Positions 1 through 8,192 are shown, numbered from the stretch's first letter. The stretch: 26,079 nt of DNA from an uncultured Patescibacteria group bacterium (GCA_938010745.1 CALLVF010000083.1:1-26079), one strand, 5' to 3'. Made by a program: numbers and translations. Notes: generated from the sequence alone by a model not told the origin.

Positions 1-1201
1 AAAGTCTTAATTTATTTTGAATCTCAAAAAGTTTTGTTAAATTCTCTTTTTCCACCAAAAATCGTAAAAATTTCCAACCCTCAATTTGATATCGACTATA
101 TCTAGAAACACCCTCGACCCAATAATTTGCAATTGATAATGGTGGGAGACCAGGAATTGTTGGCACTGGAGCAACCTTTAAATTAATATCTGGATTGGCA
201 CTTTTAATGACTAAAACTTGCCATGAAGGTGCAATAATCATCGCTACTTTTTCTTGAATAAAGGCCATAGTTGAATTAGGCATATTTTCATCCCAAAAAG
301 CATTAGGCGGCTCGGCAAACTTACGATAAATCTCGAGAGCACCAGCTGCCTCCGGTTGATCTAATTTAGTAATATCACCGCCATTTTGAGCAAGCATCAG
401 ACCAAAAATATCGGAAAAATGATCAACATTAGAAGAAGAACCAATAGCAATACCTGAAGTTATTAACTGGCCCTCTGTGTCTTTCACAGTTAATTTAGCC
501 ACTGCATCAGTCAGTTCATCCCATGTTGATGGTGTACTGGCAATACCTGCTTTTTTGAATAGTGATTCATTGTAAATCAAAACTAAACCATCAATCATTA
601 AAGGCAAACCATAGTAGTAATTGCCTATTTTTAAATCTTTTTGATGTATCTTATAAAATGTTTTTTCAAACTCGTCTTTACTCATTACTGTTTCAGGTAA
701 TGGAGATGCAATTTCTTGAATCTGCGGCAACCAAGTATTATGAAATCGAAATATGTCTGGACCTTGACCATTTTTACTTCTAACAATTAACTTTTCACGG
801 TAGTTTTGTGGATCCATTTTTTGGTATTTAATTTCAATATTTGGATGAGACTTTCTGTACTCTTCAATTAAAGGAGCAAAAACTTGTGGCTCTTCCCATA
901 AACCCCAATATGTTAATGTTATTTTTTTTACCTCTTTTTTTGCACCAAAAATTAGTCTTAAAACAATAAATAAAATGACTGCAAAAACTAATACAGCAAT
1001 AACTATAACAAGATACTTTTGTTTTTCTACTTGGTAAACAGGAGGAATAAAATCATTTGATTCCATTTGAGCTTGCGCAGCAGAAATTTCTGATGGAAAT
1101 GGCGTGTCAACTTCTGGAGCAACTTCTTCGACTGGCAACGATTCATAAGAAGTTAAAGTTTCTGATTGATTTTCTTTTGTGTTTTTTCTATCATCATTCA
1201 T
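1..1201 (-). CDS. Membrane-anchored extracellular solute-binding protein (ABC sugar-type, family 1), 3' end off window
   Basis: About 400 codons are open on the minus strand from an ATG at 1201 to the left edge, with no stop. The N-terminus is an acidic, Pro/Gln-rich tail of about 60 residues, then one membrane helix (about residues 63-85), then a periplasmic-type binding domain opening with ITLTYWGLWEEPQVF and continuing with GPDIFRFHNTWLPQ, YYYGLPLMIDGLVLIYN and STWDELTDAVAKL, typical of family 1 (maltose/sugar) binding proteins of ABC importers. There is no lipobox cysteine; a single-pass anchor replaces the usual lipoprotein signal. Permease genes would be expected further left, outside the window. 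The start is uncertain: an in-frame ATG pair at 1237/1234 lies 5 bases after an AAGGA and would add MMILLIFAIIIN, overlapping the divergent VanW gene. The family call is solid; the transported sugar is unknown. Confidence 0.88.
   Translation of the reverse strand, partial: MNDDRKNTKENQSETLTSYESLPVEEVAPEVDTPFPSEISAAQAQMESNDFIPPVYQVEKQKYLVIVIAVLVFAVILFIVLRLIFGAKKEVKKITLTYWGLWEEPQVFAPLIEEYRKSHPNIEIKYQKMDPQNYREKLIVRSKNGQGPDIFRFHNTWLPQIQEIASPLPETVMSKDEFEKTFYKIHQKDLKIGNYYYGLPLMIDGLVLIYNESLFKKAGIASTPSTWDELTDAVAKLTVKDTEGQLITSGIAIGSSSNVDHFSDIFGLMLAQNGGDITKLDQPEAAGALEIYRKFAEPPNAFWDENMPNSTMAFIQEKVAMIIAPSWQVLVIKSANPDINLKVAPVPTIPGLPPLSIANYWVEGVSRYSRYQIEGWKFLRFLVEKENLTKLFEIQNKLRL
1166..1194 (+). promoter_or_regulatory. 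Candidate promoter for the VanW-family gene
   Basis: TTGATT (1166-1171), a 17-base spacer and TATCAT (1189-1194) are followed by 14 bases and the ATG at 1209. It lies inside the first codons of the divergent solute-binding gene, because there is no intergenic space. In such AT-rich DNA this match could arise by chance. Confidence 0.35.
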
Positions 1202-1208
1202 ATTAATA

Positions 1209-2603
1209 ATGATAGCAAATATTAAAAGAATCATCATATTTTTCCTTTTTTTATTTCCAACTCTAATTTCTTTACTTGTTTGGTTTTTAAATGCGAAAAA
1301 AAATCAATTAGTAAATAGGATATATCCCAATGTCTATATTGACGGAAAAGACTTTGGATATAAAACAAAAAATGATATTGCTAATTATTTTGATGAAAAA
1401 AATGAGACTTTAAAAAGCGTCAAAATTTTTATTTCTTTTAAAGATCAAAAAATTGCAACTTTTTCAGCAGAAACATTAAACCTTCACTACGAAAAGGATT
1501 CAATAATTAATCAGGCCTACCTTATTGGTCGATCAAGTAATATATTTTCAAAAATTTATCAAAAAATAGTAACACTAACGAACTGGAGGCGATTTGAATT
1601 TAAAAGTTTAATAGAATACGACAAAAACTTAGTTAATGAATTCATAAATGACATTGAGCAAAGGTATAATAAACCAGCAAAAAATGCTCTATTTAGCTTT
1701 CAAGGTGATCGAGTTACTGCCTTTAGAAAAGAAGAACATGGACTAGAAATATTATCAGAAAAATTTAAAGAAGATTTTAATAAAACAATACAAAATTTAA
1801 AGAAAAAAGCTGAAAATAAGACAGTTGATATAAAATTAAAAATAATTGAACCTGAAATTACTTTAAAAAAAGCTAACACATTCGGTATTGAAGAACAACT
1901 TGCAGAGGGTAAATCTGATTTTAGTCATTCAATTTCGGAGAGAATTCATAATATAATCTTAGCCAGTTCAAAATTTAATGGCATTCTTATCCCTAAAGAC
2001 AAAATTTTATCTTTTAATGAAACTGTAGGTGATATCTCCTCTTTTGCCGGCTATAAACCTTCCTACATTATAATGAAAGGAAAAACAATCCTAGGTGATG
2101 GCGGTGGAGTATGTCAAGTTTCAACAACTTTATTTCGAACAGCATTAAATGCCGGTTTACCAATTATTGAAAGAACACCACACACATATCGTGTAACTTA
2201 TTACGAAAATGACTCAAAACCAGGTTTTGATGCAACTGTTTTTGCACCATATGTTGATTTAAAAATAAAAAATAACACACCAGCCTATGTGCTTATTCAG
2301 CCAGAAATTGATAAAGGTAAAAATTTATTAATAATTAGATTATTTGGAAAAAAGGATAATCGTAAAGTAGAAATCTCACCGGTAAGCATTTGGGATATTA
2401 TCTCTCCTCCTCCACCAATCTATCAAAATGACCCTACATTAAGAAGGGGACAAATCAAACAAATTGAGTTTCCGGCATGGGGAGCAAAAGTTACCTTTAA
2501 TTATAAAGTCATTAAGGAAAATAAGGTAATTTTTGAAAAATCATTTTATTCTTTCTATCGTCCGTGGCAAGCTGTTTTTTTAGTTGGCATGGCTGATTAT
2601 TAA
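1209..2603 (+). CDS. VanW-family membrane-anchored protein with peptidoglycan-binding-like domain
   Basis: This 464-aa protein has an N-terminal membrane helix (about residues 7-28). A middle region resembles the peptidoglycan-binding domain that often precedes VanW, and a VanW domain runs from about residue 258 to 385. The VanW core is clear: the segments IPKDKILSFNETVG, GDGGGVCQVSTTLFRTAL (cysteine at about residue 302) and ERTPHTYRVTYY are characteristic. VanW was named from vancomycin-resistance clusters, but its biochemical role is not established; a cell-envelope role is inferred. I chose the ATG at 1209 because it starts just before the membrane helix; the frame is also open from a GTG at 1179. 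The start is 7 bases from the divergent solute-binding gene. The stop codon overlaps the stop of the convergent acetyltransferase through a shared TTAA. Confidence 0.9.
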   Translation: MIANIKRIIIFFLFLFPTLISLLVWFLNAKKNQLVNRIYPNVYIDGKDFGYKTKNDIANYFDEKNETLKSVKIFISFKDQKIATFSAETLNLHYEKDSIINQAYLIGRSSNIFSKIYQKIVTLTNWRRFEFKSLIEYDKNLVNEFINDIEQRYNKPAKNALFSFQGDRVTAFRKEEHGLEILSEKFKEDFNKTIQNLKKKAENKTVDIKLKIIEPEITLKKANTFGIEEQLAEGKSDFSHSISERIHNIILASSKFNGILIPKDKILSFNETVGDISSFAGYKPSYIIMKGKTILGDGGGVCQVSTTLFRTALNAGLPIIERTPHTYRVTYYENDSKPGFDATVFAPYVDLKIKNNTPAYVLIQPEIDKGKNLLIIRLFGKKDNRKVEISPVSIWDIISPPPPIYQNDPTLRRGQIKQIEFPAWGAKVTFNYKVIKENKVIFEKSFYSFYRPWQAVFLVGMADY

Positions 2604-3220
2604 CGAAACCATCTTGCTCTTCCTAGCCTATAACGAAGATTTTTTAATTTTCGCTCACCGATTATTTTTGCCGGTACTCCCCCAACTAGAGCAAAAGGAG
2701 GGACATCTTTGGTAACCACTGCTCCAGCGGCAATAATAGCTCCTTTACCAATTTTCACCCCAGGCTGAATAATCACTCCCGGCCCAATAAAAACGTAATC
2801 CTCAATTAAAACAGGAGCAATGCTAGCAGAAAAATATTCATCGTTTATTTCATGTTGAGAGTTGAAAATCATTACATTAGTAGCAATAGCTACATGATTA
2901 CCAATGATTAATTTATCTCTTCCATCCAAAATTGCTGACTCGCCGATAATGGAATCTTCACCAATTTCAATATTTTTAGGTTCATAAAAACGACATCCCA
3001 TGTGAATAGTTGAACCTTTACCAATTCTTATACCAGCCATCCTATAAAAAAAACGTCGTAAATAGTGACTAGGTAATAACCCAACTAAATGAAGCAAAAA
3101 GACTTCAAACTCCAAAATAATATTTTTAAACCTGGAGAATATTTTTTTTATTATTTGCTCATTTGTAAGCTTTTTGCCATTTTTATCTTCAATAGAAATG
3201 ACCATATCTCTATTATACAT
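2600..3220 (-). CDS. Hexapeptide-repeat (left-handed beta-helix) acyltransferase
   Basis: The 206-aa product has a variable, partly hydrophobic N-terminal 60 residues followed by hexapeptide repeats to the end (IGKGSTI, IGEDSIIGESA, IGNHVAIATNVMI, IGPGVIIQPGVKIGKGAIIAAG). The segment FNSQHEIND holds the histidine expected to be catalytic, and the C-terminal part PPFALVGGVPAKIIGER is typical of maltose/galactoside O-acetyltransferase-like enzymes such as WbbJ. Acetyl-CoA-dependent O-acetylation of a sugar or surface glycan is inferred. Two starts are possible: ATG at 3220, or ATG at 3205. The second is attractive because TATAAT sits exactly 6 bases before it, as for a leaderless mRNA; it gives 201 aa. 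The gene lies 26 bases after the UvrD-type helicase. Confidence 0.87.
   Translation of the reverse strand: MYNRDMVISIEDKNGKKLTNEQIIKKIFSRFKNIILEFEVFLLHLVGLLPSHYLRRFFYRMAGIRIGKGSTIHMGCRFYEPKNIEIGEDSIIGESAILDGRDKLIIGNHVAIATNVMIFNSQHEINDEYFSASIAPVLIEDYVFIGPGVIIQPGVKIGKGAIIAAGAVVTKDVPPFALVGGVPAKIIGERKLKNLRYRLGRARWFR
3212..3217 (-). promoter_or_regulatory. Perfect TATAAT -10 box placed for a leaderless transcript from ATG 3205
   Basis: On the minus strand TATAAT (3217-3212) is followed by AGAGAT and then the ATG at 3205, so the expected transcription start coincides with that ATG. No good -35 hexamer was found at the right distance. If it is used, the ATG at 3220 is upstream of the transcript. 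Confidence 0.4.
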
Positions 3221-3246
3221 AAGAAATAACCAACAATAAACAAAAA

Positions 3247-5013
3247 TTAATTTTCAATGTCCTCTAAAAACCTTGATTTGACTGACTCCCCACGCCGCCC
3301 AAAAATAAACCTTCTTTTGGTATAAGTTATGTAAAGTCTTTTTTTTGCTCGAGTAATCCCAACGTAAAATAACCTACGCTCTTCTTCTAATTGATAATAA
3401 TCATCAATCGCTCGAGAATGGGGTAAAATTCCTTCCTCAACCCCGGCAATAAAGACAGTATCAAATTCTAATCCTTTAGCCGCATGAAGAGTCATTAATT
3501 TCACTGATTCTTTTTCTTTTGTTAATTTTTCTTCGTCAAAATATTCTGACTCAACCAAAGTAACTTGTTGTAAAAATTCTGTTAAATTAGGATAATTTAA
3601 TGCTACTGATTTTAATTCTTTAATATTTTCAATTCTTGAATAATCTTCCTCATCTTCCAAATCAAAAAGAGAAAGATAATCAGTCGCTGATAAAACTTCT
3701 TCCATTATCTCTACTGTTTCTTTTTTATTGATTTCCTCCCTTAATTGATTGAAAATTGCTTTAAATTTATCATAACGCTTTTTCCCTAAGCCTTTGACTC
3801 TTTTTAAAGATATTCCATCTTTTGGGTTAATCAGTAATCTAAGATAAGACAAAATGTCTTTTATCTCTTTTCTTTCATAGAATCTTGTCCCCCCGATTAA
3901 CATATAGGGAACGGCATGATGTAAAAAAGCTTCCTCAATTATTCGTGACTGGACATTGGTCCGATACAAAACTGCTATCGAAGAAAAAATAAAAGGCAAG
4001 TTTTTAATGGTTTCAACGATAAAAATAGCCTCATCTTCTTCATTTTCAGCCTCATAAAAAAATATTTCCTCACCTTTTTCATTGGCTGTTTTCAGATGAA
4101 GAATTGGGTGAGTAGTATTCTTTGAAATTACTTTGTAGGCAAAATCTAAAATATTTCCAGTAGATCGATAATTTTCTTCAAGATAAAAAATTTTAGCCTG
4201 AGGAAATTCATTTTGAAATTTATTTAAGTTAGTTATCTGTGCTCCACGCCATGAATAAATACTCTGAGAAAAATCACCAACAACCGTAATATTCCCACTA
4301 CTTTTTCCAAGCATTTTTATTAAGATAAATTGAGCATGATTTGTATCTTGAAATTCATCAACAAGAAAATAACGAAATTTATTCTGATAAAATCTCAAAA
4401 CTTCACTCTCATTTGCAAAAAGATAAACTGTATTCATTAATAAATCGTCAAAATCCATAGCATTATTTTCCTTTAGCCTTTTTTGATAATTCTTATAAAC
4501 CAAATCAACTACTTCTGCATAATTGCAAGAGGAAAAATAGTCTAAATATTTTGAAGGTAAAACTAATTGATTTTTTGCTTCTGAAATTCGATTTAAGTAA
4601 AATGAGGGAGTGTATATTCGAAGAGAATTATCTTTAATGATCTCTTTAACTAAAGCCAACTGATCATTTTCATCATAAATTAAAAAATTATTCTCATAGT
4701 CTAAAAATGAGGCATATCTTCTGAGAATGTTTGCGCAAAATGAGTGAAAAGTTCCTATGAAACCAATATTGCGACATTTACTTAAATTAAAAATTCTTTC
4801 TTTCATCTCATTTCCAGCTTTGTTTGTAAAGGTTACCATTACTATTGATAAGGGGTTAATTTTTAAATAATTTATTAAATAAATAACTTTATAAACTAAA
4901 ACACGAGTTTTACCACTACCAGCACCGGCAAGTATTATTGAAGGACCACTACTATTTAAAACAGCTTCTATTTGTTGTTTGTTTAAACTTTCAAGTAACA
5001 ATCTTTTATCCAT
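3247..5013 (-). CDS. UvrD/PcrA-type superfamily 1 DNA helicase
   Basis: This is a 588-aa ATP-dependent 3'-5' DNA helicase of the UvrD/PcrA/Rep family. Motifs in order are Walker A GAGSGKT (30-36), TFTNKAGNEM (about 61-70), Walker B DEFQDT (219-224), GDFSQSIYSWRGA (246-258), ENYRST, LHAAKGLEF (about 508-516) and EERRLFYVGITRAKK near 545-558. All helicase motifs are intact. It is shorter than typical PcrA/UvrD (about 700 aa), ending shortly after motif VI in VKSRFLEDIEN, so the C-terminal extension is missing. Expected roles are nucleotide excision or mismatch repair and replication-fork maintenance. It is divergent from tpiA across a 103-base gap, one of the largest spacers in the window. A TATAAT lies 9 bases before its ATG. 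Confidence 0.93.
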   Translation of the reverse strand: MDKRLLLESLNKQQIEAVLNSSGPSIILAGAGSGKTRVLVYKVIYLINYLKINPLSIVMVTFTNKAGNEMKERIFNLSKCRNIGFIGTFHSFCANILRRYASFLDYENNFLIYDENDQLALVKEIIKDNSLRIYTPSFYLNRISEAKNQLVLPSKYLDYFSSCNYAEVVDLVYKNYQKRLKENNAMDFDDLLMNTVYLFANESEVLRFYQNKFRYFLVDEFQDTNHAQFILIKMLGKSSGNITVVGDFSQSIYSWRGAQITNLNKFQNEFPQAKIFYLEENYRSTGNILDFAYKVISKNTTHPILHLKTANEKGEEIFFYEAENEEDEAIFIVETIKNLPFIFSSIAVLYRTNVQSRIIEEAFLHHAVPYMLIGGTRFYERKEIKDILSYLRLLINPKDGISLKRVKGLGKKRYDKFKAIFNQLREEINKKETVEIMEEVLSATDYLSLFDLEDEEDYSRIENIKELKSVALNYPNLTEFLQQVTLVESEYFDEEKLTKEKESVKLMTLHAAKGLEFDTVFIAGVEEGILPHSRAIDDYYQLEEERRLFYVGITRAKKRLYITYTKRRFIFGRRGESVKSRFLEDIEN

Positions 5014-5022
5014 TAATGTATA

Positions 5023-5028
5023 ATTATA
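5023..5028 (-). promoter_or_regulatory. TATAAT -10 box just upstream of the helicase start
   Basis: TATAAT on the minus strand (5028-5023) lies 9 bases before the ATG at 5013, implying a 5' leader of only 2-3 bases. No Shine-Dalgarno could fit. The -35 region is weak. Confidence 0.4.
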
Positions 5029-5116
5029 AGAAAATTTAAGAATAAGACTATAAAATTGTTAATATAAATGAATAAAAAATTTAAAATACTTGCTTTTTAT
5101 TTAGTTATTCTCCAAC

Positions 5117-5764
5117 ATGAAATACTTTATTGCCAATTGGAAAGCAAATAAAAGTATTAAAGATGCTTTATTCTGGCTAAAAATATTTTTTCAAAAACCT
5201 TTTATTAATACTAAAGCAAAAATTATAATCTGTCCTCCTTATCCATTACTTTATCCCTTAGCAGAAAAGATTAAAAATTTCTCTAATATTTACCTTGGTA
5301 CACAAAATATTTCCGAATTCGACAGCGGTAGTTTTACTGGCGAAGTTCCGGGATTAATAGTTAAAGACTTAGTTCAATATACACTAATCGGACACAGCGA
5401 GAGAAGAAAATACTTTTTGGAAACAGAAGAGCAGATTGAAAAAAAAATTATTCAAGCAAAAAAGAATCAAATTGAGCCCATTCTCTGCATAAGAGGTAAA
5501 CAAGATAGAATTAATCCAATAGCATCAATTATTGCATATGAACCAGATTACGCCATCGGCACAGGGTTTAATGAAAATCCAGAGGAAGTTATCGCTACAA
5601 AGAAAAAATTAAGCCTAAAACCAAAGACTTTATTTTTATACGGCGGAAGTATTAACGAAGATAATGCTAAAGATTATTTAAAATATCAAGAAATTGATGG
5701 TCTATTAGTAGGTAATTGTTCACTTGATCCTTTTAAATTTAGGCAAATAATTGATTCCTGCTGA
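5117..5764 (+). CDS. tpiA: Triosephosphate isomerase, compact form
   Basis: TpiA interconverts dihydroxyacetone phosphate and glyceraldehyde 3-phosphate in glycolysis. Catalytic and substrate residues are visible: Asn7 and Lys9 in IANWKANKS, His93 in IGHSERR, Glu142 in AYEPDYAIGTG (the flexible-loop region), and the phosphate-binding YGGSIN (175-180) and LLVGN motifs. At 215 aa it is about 35 residues shorter than the usual 250. The loss is mainly between the strand ending LCIRG and the AYEP strand, about 14 residues instead of about 40, and the usual CIGE reads CIRG. Archaeal TIMs are compact in the same region. It is one of only two plus-strand genes, and its stop lies 5 bases from the end of the convergent surface-protein unit. 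No Shine-Dalgarno precedes the ATG. Confidence 0.93.
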   Translation: MKYFIANWKANKSIKDALFWLKIFFQKPFINTKAKIIICPPYPLLYPLAEKIKNFSNIYLGTQNISEFDSGSFTGEVPGLIVKDLVQYTLIGHSERRKYFLETEEQIEKKIIQAKKNQIEPILCIRGKQDRINPIASIIAYEPDYAIGTGFNENPEEVIATKKKLSLKPKTLFLYGGSINEDNAKDYLKYQEIDGLLVGNCSLDPFKFRQIIDSC

Positions 5765-5769
5765 ATTAA

Positions 5770-6219
5770 TTAAAAAATAAATGCTAAAAAAATTAAGACA
5801 GTAGCGCCGAAAAAAATTATTAAAGCATTACTAATGTAACCTGTCTCCGGTAAAGCCGTTAATTTAGTTGCGCTTGGCGAACTATCAACATTTTCAAAAA
5901 CACTACCAGTAATTACTGTTGGTGAAGGATTAGTGTAAACAAGAATAATTTCTGTTGGTGTTGGTGATAAAACTTCTGTTGGTGAAATATAAAATAACGT
6001 AGGAGATAAAAAAGGTGTTGGAGTAGAATATAAGTTAGCCGAATTTAAAGCAATAGTACGAGTATAAGTTTTACTTTGAGCTTTAGTTTTTACCGATAAT
6101 ATTGGAGATGAACTAGTTGATGAATTATCAGCTAGAAGATAAGCAACATAAAAACTTAATATTATCAAAAAAGCAGTAATTAGTAAAAGAATAACAGTCA
6201 TTAACTTTGATTTTTTCAT
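5770..6219 (-). CDS. Small surface protein with LPETG-membrane helix C-terminus
   Basis: The 149-aa protein has an N-terminal hydrophobic segment (about 7-31) that could be a signal anchor. A low-complexity Ser/Thr/Pro-rich stretch follows (about residues 33-115, with repeated SPT and TPT steps). It ends in LPETG (123-127) followed directly by a hydrophobic helix to the last residue. LPXTG plus helix is the layout of sortase substrates, but the basic tail that normally follows is absent. No globular domain is recognisable. It is the last gene of the rpsT-PilN-PilO unit, 9 bases after the preceding gene. I infer a cell-surface stalk or spacer protein; the function is unknown and no sortase gene is in the window. 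Confidence 0.75.
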   Translation of the reverse strand: MKKSKLMTVILLLITAFLIILSFYVAYLLADNSSTSSSPILSVKTKAQSKTYTRTIALNSANLYSTPTPFLSPTLFYISPTEVLSPTPTEIILVYTNPSPTVITGSVFENVDSSPSATKLTALPETGYISNALIIFFGATVLIFLAFIF

Positions 6220-6228
6220 ATTGACATT

Positions 6229-6879
6229 TTATTGACTCAACCAACCATCTTCTTTAGAATGAAGTTGCCCTTCAATTTTTAACAATGCTTCATCAGTTCC
6301 AATTAAATATTCGATGTAGTAAATTTTTTTTTCTTTATTAAAATTAACCGTAACATCTTCACTACTCCAGTAATCTTTATTTACCCTTATTCTTGCTTTA
6401 TCAATATCTGGATCAGGCACTGTTTCTAATCCTATATAAATTTGCTCTCCAGATTTTAACTGCTTAATCTGCTCATCATTTAACTCCACCCAATTTTGGT
6501 TATAAATCTTTATCCCAGAGGAAACAATAAAATTTACAACCGGTGTTGGTAAGACATTTGTTGTTGCTGATTTTTTTTTATCAAAATTCAAAATATTTAA
6601 AATAATTGTTATCCCTAAAACTAAAAAAATTATAATTGATCCAATCAACAGTCCATTTCCCCTTCTTTTTGTTAGTTTTTCTTTTTCAATTTTTGTCATT
6701 GTTAACTTATTATCAAAACTTATTTTATGATTCTCATTGAATTCAGGAATGACTGGTTTGTTTTTGTAATTCAGATCTTTTTTTAAAAGGTAAAATTGAT
6801 AGACAACGAAAATTCCAGTTATTAAAAAAGCAATTAAACTTATTTTATTTATTGAAAAAAATAACTCTACTATTTCCAT
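6229..6879 (-). CDS. Unrecognised membrane protein with two helices and an external beta-rich domain
   Basis: From the ATG at 6879 the product is 216 aa. One helix lies near residues 9-31 and a second near 78-100, preceded by a Lys/Arg-rich segment (KEKLTKRRGN) that should stay in the cytoplasm. After the second helix comes a region of about 110 residues that reads as beta-strands (GIKIYNQNWVEL, EQIYIGLETVPDPD, KARIRVNKDYW, KKIYYIEYLIG). The frame continues upstream to a TTG at 6909, overlapping the stop of the preceding gene; ATG 6879 is preferred but neither has a Shine-Dalgarno. I do not recognise the family. The position inside the PilN/PilO and LPxTG-like unit suggests a role in the same surface assembly. 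Confidence 0.75.
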   Translation of the reverse strand: MEIVELFFSINKISLIAFLITGIFVVYQFYLLKKDLNYKNKPVIPEFNENHKISFDNKLTMTKIEKEKLTKRRGNGLLIGSIIIFLVLGITIILNILNFDKKKSATTNVLPTPVVNFIVSSGIKIYNQNWVELNDEQIKQLKSGEQIYIGLETVPDPDIDKARIRVNKDYWSSEDVTVNFNKEKKIYYIEYLIGTDEALLKIEGQLHSKEDGWLSQ

Positions 6880-6905
6880 ATTAATAATTTTATTAAAAAA
6901 AGATT

Positions 6906-8189
6906 TCAAAAAACAAGAAGAGCCCCTAACCCAAAAATAATAAAAGAAGCACCAAACAAAATCGAGAAAAAAGAATCATTTCCTGAAACTGGTAAAGACG
7001 AAGATGGAATAGGTGTAAAAGTTGACATTAAAGTCGGGGATACTTGTAATGTTGGTGATGGATTTAAAGTTGGTGATAGAACAGTAGGAGTAAGGGTAAT
7101 CGTTGATGAGGGAGTCGCTTCACCCAATACCGCTGCATCTGATCCTTCTTTTCCAATTATTGTAAATTTTCTTTGAATAACAAATTCTTTTCCATTTTCA
7201 CCTTTTGTATTAATTGAAATAACATTCTCACCTAAACTTAACGGCTCAGGTGGTAAAAAACTCCATAATCCTTTTTTATCAGCTTTAACTTTAGCTGAAT
7301 ATATTTTTGATGATTTAATTAAAATCAAAACTTTCGTTTCGGGTAAAGCAGTACCTTTAATTAAAGGTATTCTACCTGGGATAATTGCATTTTGTTTTGG
7401 ATAAATAATATCAATCTTATTATCTTTTCTGGTGGATGAGACTGAAAGAATATTTTTATCTTGATTAAAATCATAATTTTTTCCTATGACAATTGTTTCC
7501 GGTAAAGGTGATATTTTATCAGGATTTGTAATAATAGTACTATTTTTACCTTCTTCGTTAAATATTTCTAGTAAAATTTTTGAAGATGAACTTATTTTAC
7601 TTAGATCCATTGGTATGAGCCATTCACCTGTTGATTTAGTTAAAGAAGAAGAAATCACTTTTTCATTAACTTTCAAAATAACAATTCCTCCTGACAGCGG
7701 TTGATTATTGAGCTCAACGACCCGACCATAAGCTGGTTTTAAGTTTTTTGAGACATCATTGTTTAAAATCGTGGAAAAATTGAATGGAATGTTAATTTGC
7801 TTACCAGTTATTTTGTTCCCGCTAACTATCAAAAAAAAGTATTCTTTTTTTTCCTCAAGATTTCTTATTGTCACATAGTGATTATAGTAAGGATTTTTTT
7901 TTGAAGGCAAATCTCTATCATCAAGAGCAATTTTATTAAGTTTTTTCGGTGTCTCCCCATATATTACCCATCCAATTTCTTTTTCTTGTGACTGCCAAAA
8001 AATTGTTACTGAGTTACTTGATATATTTGTTATCTCAACTCTTTTTAATTTATTATTATAAGCCTTGGATGGTTGATTAGTTCCGGAAAAAATTCTCAAA
8101 AATATTAGCAAAACGAATAAAATTACTATAATTGCCGCTGGAACAGGAATTTTTGGCTTGTTTTTAAAATATAGTCTTGAGTAAATCAT
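6906..8189 (-). CDS. Fn3/Ig-like multidomain surface protein with LPVSG-membrane helix C-terminus
   Basis: This 427-aa protein has an N-terminal membrane anchor (about 17-34). A fibronectin type III-like domain follows (about 48-128), with SSNSVTIFWQSQEKEIGWVIYG and HYVTIRNLEEKKEYFFLIV resembling the N-terminal domain of purple acid phosphatases. Next is a region with GRVVELNNQPLSGGIVILK that resembles carboxypeptidase-regulatory-like folds (about 155-240), then an Ig-like domain (about 262-350). A Pro/Thr/Ser-rich linker leads to LPVSG (399-403) and a terminal helix. There is no enzymatic motif. LPVSG is a relaxed LPXTG; as in the LPETG protein two genes downstream, the basic tail is missing. 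It follows the 60-aa membrane peptide gene by 3 bases. I infer an exposed structural or adhesive protein; domain borders are approximate. Confidence 0.8.
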   Translation of the reverse strand: MIYSRLYFKNKPKIPVPAAIIVILFVLLIFLRIFSGTNQPSKAYNNKLKRVEITNISSNSVTIFWQSQEKEIGWVIYGETPKKLNKIALDDRDLPSKKNPYYNHYVTIRNLEEKKEYFFLIVSGNKITGKQINIPFNFSTILNNDVSKNLKPAYGRVVELNNQPLSGGIVILKVNEKVISSSLTKSTGEWLIPMDLSKISSSSKILLEIFNEEGKNSTIITNPDKISPLPETIVIGKNYDFNQDKNILSVSSTRKDNKIDIIYPKQNAIIPGRIPLIKGTALPETKVLILIKSSKIYSAKVKADKKGLWSFLPPEPLSLGENVISINTKGENGKEFVIQRKFTIIGKEGSDAAVLGEATPSSTITLTPTVLSPTLNPSPTLQVSPTLMSTFTPIPSSSLPVSGNDSFFSILFGASFIIFGLGALLVF

Positions 8190-8192
8190 AAT

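Noticed and set aside
562..783. Plus-strand open frame of 73 codons
   Set aside because: It lies wholly inside the solute-binding gene on the opposite strand and has no recognisable protein features.
1179..1208. GTG start extending the VanW-family protein by 10 residues
   Set aside because: It lies inside the divergent gene, would place the TATCAT candidate -10 box inside the coding sequence, and the ATG at 1209 already precedes the membrane helix.
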